In this document: in pieces, positions 46,071 to 58,297 of the stretch
Numbering within the stretch: position 1 is the first letter of the stretch
How the letters are laid out: every line of letters starts with the position of its first letter
NCBI GenBank assembly: GCA_025330725.1
Contig: JAIWND010000002.1
Span: 930,001 to 994,000, forward strand
Source: Chlamydoabsidia padenii
Taxonomy: Eukaryota > Mucoromycota > Mucoromycetes > Mucorales > Cunninghamellaceae
Direction: 5' to 3'
Length of the DNA: 64,000 bases
Position numbers and translations under genes: made by a program
Notes under the pieces: model-generated
The model's database searches: none
Told to the model about the DNA's origin: nothing
Seen by the model: the letters and a program-made list of their open reading frames with translations, nothing else

Positions 46071-47726
46071 AAACAGTCTGTTCACTTATATAAGGGTCCC
46101 TGTAAAGAGGCACTTACCAACAGCATGTAGCATGATTTCCTGTACGACTTGAGATGACATCTTTTCCCGCATCAACACATGAGCATCATTCTTCACCATT
46201 TTGATCAAAGAGGGAGAGCTGGCCTTCAATAATTCGTTGGCCTTGGTCTTAAGATCCTTTTTGCTTGTACTGATTTCATCACCTGCCACCAATTGTTGTA
46301 CAGTTTCTGGTGATAAGTATCGGGTATTTCGCCCAGTCAAGATGTATAAGAAGAATCGACGTCCAAACTTGTCAGCAAACAGTTCCTTGGCATGCTTGCA
46401 GAGTTCCTATAATTGGTAAAACAACAAAATCAATGCATTAATATATCGTTTCTTCCTGTCCCCTTCCAACAACTTACATCCACCACAGCCTTTGTCACTA
46501 GTACAGTATCATCAGTCACATCCAACAAACGTAACAAAACCAGGTATCCATATTCGTCTTGAGCCATTTTGCTGAGGAAAGGTTTGAAGGCCTTGATGAT
46601 CGTTTTCTTATCCTTGGGTGATGAGTAAGATAAACAGAGCATAGCCACCCGAGCACCTTCGCGAGTATGTATGATTTCTTGTAAACTGTCTCTAAGCAAC
46701 GACATGAGTTCATCACGACCTTTAGGATCCGCCAATGTCAAGTATTGCAGTAGGGCCTTGTGGACAATGCTGTGCACCAAAGTGCCTTTATCCAAACATC
46801 CTTTGAGCATATCTGCCATGTATTTGAGCACCGGTTCCTTCTTTTCGGGCATGATTTCTAATAAGGCTTCCAATGTCTTGGCCGATCCACCACGGTTGAA
46901 GAGTGTCATTTCAGGTCCATAGAATTCCGCCAAAAGTTCGTTTCGTTGGGCAGCAGTAGAGAATTGTGCGTAGAATCCTTCAATCACAGATGAAGCTTCC
47001 TTGTGTCGAATCAATTTACGGACGTGTGTACGGAATTCAGACAAGATGCTGTCTCGTTGCCAGTGACTATAACACACACACAGACACAAAAAAGAGAGGT
47101 CAGTATTCATAAGTTAAGCACCCCTCTCCCTTTCAACTTTTTATTGTTTTACCAGTATTCCAAAGCCTTGAGTACGATAAATTTACCATACATAGATTTT
47201 GATAAAATTTCATATTTGCCCTTGAGTTCTTCAGTGATCTGGTTACGTTGTTCCCCATTACCCTTCTTCAAGCAAGTTTGAATCATACGAGAAGCATCGT
47301 GTTTAAAAATAACCTAGTAAAAGTAATAAGATAAGTAAAAACAACACCCCCATGTTGTGACCCTTATTGATATTCCAACTTACATCTTGTACACGTCCTT
47401 GGATTATGGACATCATTTTTTCCATGAGCGCCTTTTGTTCTTCTCGTTTAATGTCACCACGTCGTAATTGTTCCCACACCTTTTTGGCTTCAGTGATCAT
47501 ATCAAAGCTGCGATCATGAGCTTTACGTTCTTTGCGTGTGTTCTTTTGTTCCATGCGTGATTCTAGTAAAGTAAAAATATAAAAAAGTCAGTGTCGATCC
47601 ATGTTAGATCTAGGTATGAATTTTGGAGTAGGGTTATTATGACTTACCAATCTTGGATTTCTTGGGTTGTTCGGTATGAACTTCAGGTCCATCCTTTCGT
47701 TTGACTGCAGTTTCTGTGTGGGCCAT
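45586..47726 (-). CDS. PUF6: Pumilio-family PUF6 (nucleolar RNA-binding, 60S biogenesis)
   Basis: Puf6/PUM3-type protein; in yeast it acts in 60S subunit and 7S RNA processing and in ASH1 mRNA repression. The exons encode a basic N-terminus (VKRKDGPEVHTEQPKKSK), PUM-like repeats (DVIFKHDASRMIQTCLKKG, YGKFIVLKALEY, HKEASSVIEGFYAQF, GTLVHSIVHKALLQYL, REGARVAMLCLSY, DEYGYLVLLRLLDV) and the C-terminal CPL domain (FADKFGRRFFLYILTGRN, ANRIIKAMVKADSS, NHGSFVILALAEEPS). A 36-A run (plus strand) sits in the polypyrimidine position of one intron, where on the sense strand it is a normal poly-T tract. The start at 47726 gives MAHTETAVKRK. Confidence 0.93.
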
Positions 47727-48214
47727 TTTTATTGTCGGTAAGATCAAGAAGAAGAGGTAGGGAAGAAAGAAAAAAAAAAAAAAAAAAAGTTGGGAAAAAG
47801 CGTTCTTTCACAAGCCACGAGAGTTCAAAATCATTCTGGCGGCGTTCCAATGTTTTCGAAAAAGACTTTTTTTCATGCAAAGGTACATGAAACCCCCACT
47901 ACTGTGGTCCCACTTTTAAAATTTATTTATGAATTGTGTTTATTACTGTTTTTTCAAAATAAGTCAAATAAGCAATAAAATAAACTGTGTTTTAAAATAA
48001 TTTAAAGGAATGATTAAAAGCAATGATACATTGGAAAAGAAAGCAAATAGTCAGTTAGTACACGTGGACAGCCCATTTTCTCTTTGGAACTGGTAAAACT
48101 TACCCGAAGCAGTTAAGGGTAGGACTGCGATAACGCCCCGAAAGAGTTAAACAAAGAAAAAGAAAAATCGGATGCAGTCCCGATGGAACACCTATCTTCA
48201 TTAATGTTTGATTT

Positions 48215-48278
48215 GTAATCGTTGAAGCCTCGGTAGAACACATACGGGACGTGGAAGAAGGATAGCGGAAAGAAGAGA
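48215..48278 (+). repeat. Local repeat C, copy 1
   Basis: ATCGTTGAAGCCTCGGTAGA followed by ATAGCGGAAAGAAGAG; matches 48537-48600. Confidence 0.6.
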
Positions 48279-48403
48279 TACCTGGCCAGAAAAAAAAAAA
48301 ACTTGAAGGAGAGGAAGAAGGGCCAAGCAATTGAACAGTTCCACTATTCACAAACAATCAATTCATGCTGATCATCAATCAATACATGTAAAGAAGCTAG
48401 AAT

Positions 48404-48452
48404 GTAATGGTGGCGGGATTTCAAATAAACACCGATCAATTCAAAAAAAAAA
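48404..48452 (+). repeat. Dispersed repeat family A, copy 2
   Basis: Matches 35458-35503. In this copy the recurrent motif is intact (GGTGGCGGGATTTCAAATAA). Confidence 0.6.
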
Positions 48453-48536
48453 AAAGAGTCTGATTGTGATAACGTTATGTGTATCAATAGACCCCCTGTT
48501 TCCCCCTTTTCCTGATCAAATCACGCTCCAATCAGC

Positions 48537-48600
48537 AGATAACCGTTGAAGCCTGGTTGAACACATTGGCAGTGGCGGAAGGAGAGCGGAAAGAAGACAG
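48537..48600 (+). repeat. Local repeat C, copy 2
   Basis: ATAACCGTTGAAGCCTGGTT followed by GGAGAGCGGAAAGAAGACAG; a third partial copy is near 48640-48670. Confidence 0.6.
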
Positions 48601-48894
48601 AGGAGAGAGAGACAGATAGAGGATTCATCCAACCATATTAGAGCTGGAGGAAGGAGGGCAGAAAGAAGACATAAAGGATGAAGGGAAAAAAAGTTGTCAA
48701 TCAGTATTGAGGAAATGATAGCGTGTGAAAATTGATGGTGAACCAATCATTCAAACAATGGATAAGAATGTGGTCAGTACTGGGGAAATTGTACGGTTTT
48801 TAGGATTATGTCTAGATGTAGTCAATCAAATCGATAAAAAATAAGTGTTACAAAAAGATGGGGTCTTTATTAGGCGTCAAATAGTTATGGTATT

Positions 48895-49099
48895 TAGGTT
48901 AGAAGCCAAGGAGTGTAAATCTGTCCAAACTTGCGATGACTTTTACCTGTCATGGAACCCACTTCGTATTCAAACCCGCTTTACCTAAGATTTTAGATGG
49001 GCTCTCCTCGCACCATTGTTAAAAGATGCTAATGATTAAAGTGGTGATGTGAATACTATAACCCATTTCCAATATACTTTACCGCAAAAGTCAAGCACA
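48895..49099 (+). repeat. Repeat family B, unit 3
   Basis: Contains GTATTCAAACCCGCTTTACC, GGGCTCTCCTCGCACCATTG and GATGCTAATGATTAAAGTGG in the same order as units 1 and 2. Confidence 0.65.
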
Positions 49100-49336
49100 A
49101 GGACCCTTGTGTTAGTCAGTCCAAGCTTGCAATGAGTTTTACCTGTCTTTTGCATAAAAAAAGGGCGAAGACTTTTTTTACAGACTGAAGCAAAAAACAT
49201 TTTCAAATCCCGCCAGCCATAGTCAGAGTTGGACAGGGCTCTACTCGCTCCATTGTCAACGGATGCTAATGATTAAAGTGGCCATGTGGAATTTATGTCC
49301 CATTTCCAACATACTTTACCGCAAGCTCAAGTACCA
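49100..49336 (+). repeat. Repeat family B, unit 4
   Basis: Contains ATTTTCAAATCCCGCCAGCC, AGGGCTCTACTCGCTCCATT, GATGCTAATGATTAAAGTGG and CCCATTTCCAACATACTTTA. It is a direct repeat of unit 3. Confidence 0.7.
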
Positions 49337-49445
49337 AGACCCTTGTGTTAGTATGTTAGGCTTGCAATGATTTTTACCTTTCCTTTGCGACGTAAGATTT
49401 TTTTTTTGTAGACAAAAGAAAGCTTTATTTTCAAACGCCGAACAC
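49337..49445 (+). repeat. Repeat family B, unit 5 (5' part only)
   Basis: Begins ACCCTTGTGTTAGT like unit 4 and reaches TATTTTCAAACGCCGAAC, where similarity stops. Confidence 0.55.
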
Positions 49446-49590
49446 CAAAATTCAATGCGCCCAGCAATACCCGATTTGGGCGCTTGATCATGGAGAGGAA
49501 GCGTTGTAAGTCGAGATTTCGTCACTCGTTGTATGGCCCAAATTTATATATGCAGTCGCTGTTTTAAAAAGACTGGGATGATGATGAGGA

Positions 49591-49645
49591 TTAAAAGATG
49601 TTGAATTTGAGATAGTTCTATGATTTTTATTAAGAGAATTCGTAC
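49591..49645 (+). repeat. Dispersed repeat family A, second block, copy 2
   Basis: AAAGATGTTGAATTTGAGAT plus a TTTTTATTAAGAGA segment matches 35851-35905. Confidence 0.55.
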
Positions 49646-49695
49646 GATAATCTAAATACAGGATGTACTATAAAAAAACTCTACTTGTTCCTACT

Positions 49696-52661
<2,966 letters not shown>

Positions 52662-52768
52662 TTATTAAAAGTAAAAGTTAAAAAAAGTGATAAAAGTCGG
52701 GAAGAGGAGGGAAAAAAAAAAAGTTCAGGTGGAATTTTTTAAAAAGAGGTGGGTACTAAAAAGAGTTC

Positions 52769-52790
52769 TTTATTTAACCCCCGCCACTGG
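52769..52790. promoter_or_regulatory. Recurrent upstream motif, PFK copy
   Basis: TTTATTTAACCCCCGCCACT, 126 bp upstream of the PFK start in a 198 bp intergenic space. Confidence 0.45.
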
Positions 52791-52841
52791 GTTAAAAAAG
52801 TTATGCATCTGTAAGCTAAACTACAAATATGTCTGTCTAAA

Positions 52842-55800
52842 CTATTTAACATAAAACCCCTGGCTTTCCAAGATTGCCATTTCCAGGACTTTTTGTAGAT
52901 GATCTTGACTAGGGTGTTGGTAGAGGATAAGTTGATTAAAACAGGTATGAGCCGATGGCAGGCGCCCCACATCTTCACCACCGCATGTTATTTGTAAATA
53001 GAGTTGACTTGATCCAGTGACAGGTATACGATCACTTCCAGTAACAAACATCAAAAGTTTTCGTTGCATTTTTGGTTCCATTTCTTGAATGATATTCCAA
53101 AAGTGCCTACATAAAACGTGATAAAATCATTATTATATAAAGTATTAATATGTCCTTAACAGTTTTAAATTACTTACAAGATCACGGGATCATCATCCTC
53201 AAATCCATGGTATTCAGTCCGACTACGAAGTAGGTCAATATCCAATGGTTCGTCACTACCACGAACAAGTAATTCGATTTCATCAGGTCGGAATAGCTAT
53301 TAGAAGATAAATAAATAAATAAACATAAAGTTGTCAGTTTTATATGAGTAAAAGTGGAAGAGGAGTACTCACAGAGAGAGCGTTACCACCACACATATGA
53401 TAAAACCCACGTTGGAAGGCCCCAAATTGTCTTTCCACAGTCTTGTTGAGCATATGATCCACATAGAGATCCACATACAAATGTCGATTATCATTGTTCA
53501 CCATGATATGTTCCCCGTCTGGTAATAAAGGTATCAGTTGTCGTTCACCAAAGATATCCATTTCCATTATAAAAGATCGACAAAAAGTAGATTCCACATC
53601 ACCATCAAAAGATAACAGTTGTTGTAATCCACGTGCCAAACTAGGTTGAAAGACCGCCAAATCATCCAGGTCGACATTTTGATCCAAGAGTTTTTTGTAA
53701 CACGCCAAAGGTAGATGAATATCCAAAATGGTTGAGTTGTAAATAGCAAGTCCAAGCACCAATCCCACTAGGAAGAATTGATCATCATTTTCAAAACTAC
53801 CAGGGTTAAACCAGCATAGCGTACTTTCGTCGTCGTAGGTAAACATGCCGTATTGAGGGTCGAAGAGTGATCGCACCAGAAGCAGAAACCATTCTTTTCG
53901 TAATCCACCAGCATCTACCCCTTCCTCTCCAACAAATTCTATCCGTAGTAGTTTCTTGAGATCCAGTTCATGCTGTACCAACTGGTAATACAAAAAAATA
54001 AAAATGAGTTCATCCATCACGTGTTTTCTTTTCATTAACATACCTGTCGTAAAGAGTCTTCGATCAAATAGTCCCGACGAATGCTGAGCACCAAGTAGGG
54101 AAGAGAAGCCCGTTGGTGGAATAACATGTTAAAGAAGGCTTCCCGTCGCTTGATTTCCATCTGTTGTTTCGCATCCAATTCCATAATTTGCATTTTCGCG
54201 CCCATGCTAATTAAAAAAGGATACTGGCAAAAGGCAAACTTTCTGGATATACAAGAGTCATTTAGTTCCTTTGTCCACCTTCCCCCTCCCTATTTTTTAA
54301 ACTTACCCTGATCGAGATTCCCAAGATTCAAAGTCCGCCATGAGATGAATGTAGTCCACCATAGTATTATAAAAGATAGACAGAGCCACAGTGTTTGATT
54401 TTTGATTGGCTGCAACTATTCATTACACTATAGGTTAGTACCAAGTCATTCCAACTCCTTTTTTGTTGCACCAACTTACATAATAAAGCCATAACACGAG
54501 CAGCACTGGCCACCTTCCAATCAGATTCATAAGCTTTGGGTAGATCACGTTTACTTTTCAAGGCACGGTTGATTCGATGAGCCATGAATTTCTGTACCAG
54601 GTCTACATGCTTTGTAAAGACAGTAGAAGAATACCTACAAAAGAAAGAGGAAAAGGACTTAGAATAACACCATGCACTTTTAAGTAGGTTTGTTTTACCT
54701 CGCAAACCAGTTGACCAGGGCATAATGGCATTCATTGTTGAGACAGCTTAGTAGTCCAAATACATGTTGAAGGATGTTGTAGTGATATTTTGTCTCGGCA
54801 GGGAAGTTGTGCTGAGCCAGTAATGGGTTCTAAAAATGAATACAAGCAAGTTAGTATATATAAATCATGTAAAAGGAAGCTCTTGTTGTTGTTGTTGTTG
54901 GTGCTTACCTCGAGGATGATCAATAGGAATCGGATATCACTCATCCTGCGCAAGGGTACAGTAGGTCTTTTCAGCAATCTATCCGTTGCCCGCATCATTG
55001 CTCTTATGACATTTATGGGCTTGATGCAAAAAAAAAAAGGGGGGGAAGCGTTAGTTCCGTCCACTGTTAGAATTCCTTTCTTGTTGTTCCTTTACTTACG
55101 AGATTCAGTAACATTCGGTACATGCGTCGAATGTCATCCATTGCCACCCCGCATTCTTCAGTAGTAGTTGGATTACCCTATAATAGTCCATTTATGCCAA
55201 GAGAAGAAGATTAGTATGATGATATGATTCCTATAGTCCCTTTTACATTTAAAAAGCTGTCATTTAAACACATCCAATTTCCAAATACAGCATCAATGAC
55301 CTGTTCAATGGGTTGATAAAATGATTCCTTTGGTGCACCAGTCATATCCAATCCTTCCATCCTTTTGCAGTCAGTGATCATTTGTTTGAGGTATCGTAGA
55401 GTCAAAGGAGCTTGTAAACATACTTTTTCCAGTGGGGGCTTTAAATCGTTGACGGTTCCACAAACGGGACAACGAAACCGAGATACCACTTCAGGGTATT
55501 GAAGCTTGCTAAGAATTTATAAAAAAAGAAGTATCCCCCAGCCCGCTTTTTTGGTTAGATGGTGTATATTAGAGTCTTCTTTTTTTTTTTATTCTTGCTG
55601 TTTCTTACCAGTCGCAGCACATACATTGACCTGTAGCCTAAAAAAAAAAAAATGATAGATGAGTGATACAACATTCGCAGACTTTTTTTTTTTTTTTTGC
55701 TGTACCTTGTCAATTTGAGTCAATGGTGTGGTAGCATCAGCCAAAGCAGCTTGTTCAACAGAGAGAGGTCTTGTGTTGGTTTGAAGGGCTACCAATGAGG

Positions 55801-55852
55801 TTCGGTCCACCCTATTAAATGGTTTGTAAGAATAAACATTGGAATTGTCCAT
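52842..55852 (-). CDS. HUL4: HECT-type E3 ubiquitin ligase, HUL4/UBE3A-like
   Basis: Ubiquitin ligase with about ten exons. The C-terminal HECT domain includes LLRIEFVGEEGVDAGGLRKE, ESTLCWFNPGSF, VLGLAIYNSTILDIHLP, and the catalytic Cys in RLPSAHTCFNQLILY. The N-terminus MDNSNVYSYKPFNRVDRTS is followed by a four-Cys zinc cluster (GQCMCCDCK, then RFRCPVCGTVND) as in Hul4-like proteins. Its first half is encoded by a 29-nt exon at 55609-55637. The start is placed at 55852; extending the frame upstream would translate a (GA)n repeat into a false LSLSLS stretch. Substrates are unknown. The final residues FYVK end close behind the catalytic Cys, as usual for HECT. Confidence 0.9.
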
Positions 55853-55875
55853 AAAATGTACATATAAAAAGATAA

Positions 55876-55902
55876 AAGAGAGAGAGAGAGAGAGAGAGAG
55901 AA
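55876..55902. repeat. (GA)n tract just upstream of the HUL4 start
   Basis: About 13 units, CT-rich on the gene's sense strand, 24-50 nt before the ATG. Confidence 0.9.
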
Positions 55903-55942
55903 GTAAATAGGTTTGGGGAACTTTATTTTTTGAAAGTAGGGG

Positions 55943-55963
55943 CAAATTTAAATCCCGACAATG
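55943..55963. promoter_or_regulatory. Recurrent upstream motif, HUL4 copy
   Basis: CAAATTTAAATCCCGACAAT, 91 bp upstream of the HUL4 start. Confidence 0.45.
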
Positions 55964-56107
55964 CGGCCATCAAGAGTGGTAGTGATCAAATGATTTCAAG
56001 GGGGATGAATGAAGAAGAGGGGGGTATATTTATATGTAATGAATGATCTATATAACTAGCAGTAAAAAATTAAAATAAAAAAATAAAAAAAAAGAGCCTC
56101 CATGGGC

Positions 56108-57280
56108 TTAAAGAGGGATCCTGACATGTTGTGTCAATTGTTCCTATTTTTAAAAAAGAGGAATAAGTACGCATATGGAAAGTCAAGTAATAGCTTACAT
56201 AGGTAAAGAAGATAATAGCCGAAGTAGGAGCACTTCGTAAAGCAGTGATGCCACAACCACGGTAAAACCCCCTGATGCCAGTATCTTGATAGACAGATTT
56301 CACCACTTGTCCAAAAGATCGAGCAGGTAAGCCTTTGCGAATATCTTGATCCGTCTGACTAATTGATTTCACCACATCCACAGGAAACATGGATACATTA
56401 TACCCAATCCCGCCCATCGCGCCACTGATCATCAGTTCCATCGAGGACAAATCCTTCTTTGTCAATACAGCTGACTCTTGTTGTCGGCGAGCAAGGAAAG
56501 TAGCACAGGCATATTCATAAGCACCAAACCAAAACATACCACCAAATGTTTCCCGAATCATGGTGGCCATAAATCCCCGGTAGAAGCCAGTCAGACCTTC
56601 TTGTTGCCATACATGTTGTATCACTTGCCCAGGTCCACGATAACGTTTAGAAGCAAGATGTTGTTGCTGGATTTGAAGTTTACATTTGATCAGTTCGACC
56701 GGTGTGAGTACAAACGCCACTAGTGCTCCAGAACCCGCCCCGGCTAGTAAGAGTTGATTCATCGAGAGTGGTTCGTCCGTGTTGCCTGTATGAGATCTGA
56801 TCAGTTGTTGTACTTGACGGTAGCCTACAAACAGAGTAGCATTTTCCATCATGGCCCCGACTATTGGTAAAGACATACCCTACATAGAAAAAAAAAAGTA
56901 AATCAGGTTAGTAAAATCTGCTTTATATCACCATAATACGGGGTTCTTTTTTTTTTTTGTCATACCTACCTTGAAGAGCCCTTTGACACCTTCTTGACGG
57001 ACAGTTCTTGTAATACAATCAACAGCACCAGTATAATGAGGACGATTAGTAGGTTGAATCTGTAATCGTACTTTTACTGTGTCGAAGGGATATTCCACCA
57101 CTTTACCCACCATACCAGCTACCTTGAGAGTAAAAATAAACACGTATGCATCTATTTCGTTAGTCAAGTTCTTGATCTAGATCTACTATAACCAAATCCG
57201 CAATAATGGTTTTCTTTTCTTACCGATCCAAATACCAGATCTTCAACTTCATGTTGCAAGTTATCTTTTTTTCCGCCCAT
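56108..57280 (-). CDS. ORT1: Mitochondrial ornithine carrier (ORT1/ARG11-like)
   Basis: Inner-membrane carrier of the SLC25 family; the closest resemblance by eye is to yeast Ort1/Arg11, which exports ornithine for arginine synthesis. About four or five exons carry three carrier repeats with signatures EYPFDTVKVRLQ, LTPVELIKCKLQ and FPVDVVKSI. Other shared stretches are GKVVEYPFDTVKVRLQIQP, MMENATLFVGYRQ, RETFGGMFWFGAYE and GFYRGCGITALRSAPTSA. The short last exon reads EQLTQHVRIPL. Start 57280 gives MGGKKDNLQHEVEDLVFGS, and the second exon continues VAGMVGK. Substrate is inferred from similarity; a carnitine or basic amino acid carrier is the alternative. Confidence 0.85.
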
Positions 57281-57297
57281 CGATGCTTTCCAAATTC

Positions 57298-57321
57298 AGA
57301 GAGAGAGAGAGAGAGAGAGAG
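57298..57321. repeat. (GA)n tract just upstream of the ORT1 start
   Basis: Twelve units, CT-rich on the sense strand, 18-41 nt before the ATG. The rest of the 195 bp region to SRP14 holds a weak motif-like text TATTCAAGCGCCGGTTGAAA near 57382-57401. Confidence 0.85.
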
Positions 57322-57475
57322 TAAAAAGGCAAGCGAGACAAAAAACAACTTTAAATGATGAAGGAAGGGAAAAAATATGATATTCAAGCGCCGGTTGAAA
57401 TGTACTTTTTTGACCATCATCCCAAAATAAAAAAATAAAACACACAGCTCTTCTTTTCTTCATCCATCATCCGTT

Positions 57476-58076
57476 ATGAAAGACGTAGATCCCGTTGCGG
57501 TAAGTTACCCCACAAGGGCGTACATATATTACACACACATGAAATACAATATACCAGATAACTAATTCTGTCTTTTGTTTTATATAGTTTACAGTCGAAC
57601 TTGGCAAGTTATATGAACTCTCCAAAACATCAGGCAATGTATCTGTGACCATGAAAAGAAGTAAGTGGTAAAAAAGAAAAGGTACACACCCACACTCATT
57701 CAACACATCTTTTTTTTTTTTTTTTCTAGTGACATCACATCGTCTGAAACTCTCTCAAAAGGTGAAGAAAACTTTACCTAAAGGAGGCGATCTGGTTATC
57801 GAAGGCAAATCCGACGAATACCCCACTCTGGTACGAGCCACTTATAAAGATACGAAAATCAGCACCATCGTAAGTAAAGAAGGGGGAGGGGATACAGTGA
57901 ATAAATGGTTAAACTCTTCTTTTTTTTTTTGGGAATAGGTATCACCAGACGATTTTAATAAATTCCAAGCTTCCTACGGTACTGTGATTCGCGCTTACAT
58001 GGATACTCTCAAAAAGAAGGAACGCAACAAGAAGGTCAAGAAGGTCAAGAAACCAAAAACCACTAGCAACCAATAG
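57476..58076 (+). CDS. SRP14: Signal recognition particle subunit SRP14
   Basis: Alu-domain subunit of the signal recognition particle that, with its partner, slows elongation during ER targeting. Four exons start with an eight-codon exon (MKDVDPVA, 57476-57499). The next continues FTVELGKLYELSKTSGNVSV, then MTSHRLKLSQKVKKTLPKGG, then VSPDDFNKFQASYGTVIRAY, ending in a basic tail (KKVKKVKKPKTTSNQ). About 120 residues, in the family range. Divergent from ORT1. Confidence 0.93.
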
Positions 58077-58297
58077 ATTAGTTTAGCTATAACCATTTGT
58101 GTATATAATTTATATTGATATAGTAGAATTAGTTGACAATAAAAAACATGATTTATTAGGTCCATAATTGAATACAAATACAAAGGGATGATGATTATAA
58201 TAATGACGGGGAAAAGGGATGAATATGTAAAACTATAACTAAAAACTATAAAGACTATACAAAGATTACTGTGGAAGAGAGAGAGGGGGGGGGAGAT

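Larger units (their letters stand above)
47727..49695. other. Repeat-rich gene-free gap between PUF6 and PFK
   Basis: This 2 kb has no recognisable gene. It holds dispersed family A text (48404-48452 and 49591-49645), a local duplication (48215-48278, 48537-48600), and three family B-like units (48895-49445). Confidence 0.65.

Noticed and set aside
55853..55945. Hydrophobic N-terminal extension of HUL4 resembling a signal peptide
   Set aside because: The Leu-Ser run is the translation of the (GA)n repeat upstream of the likely start.
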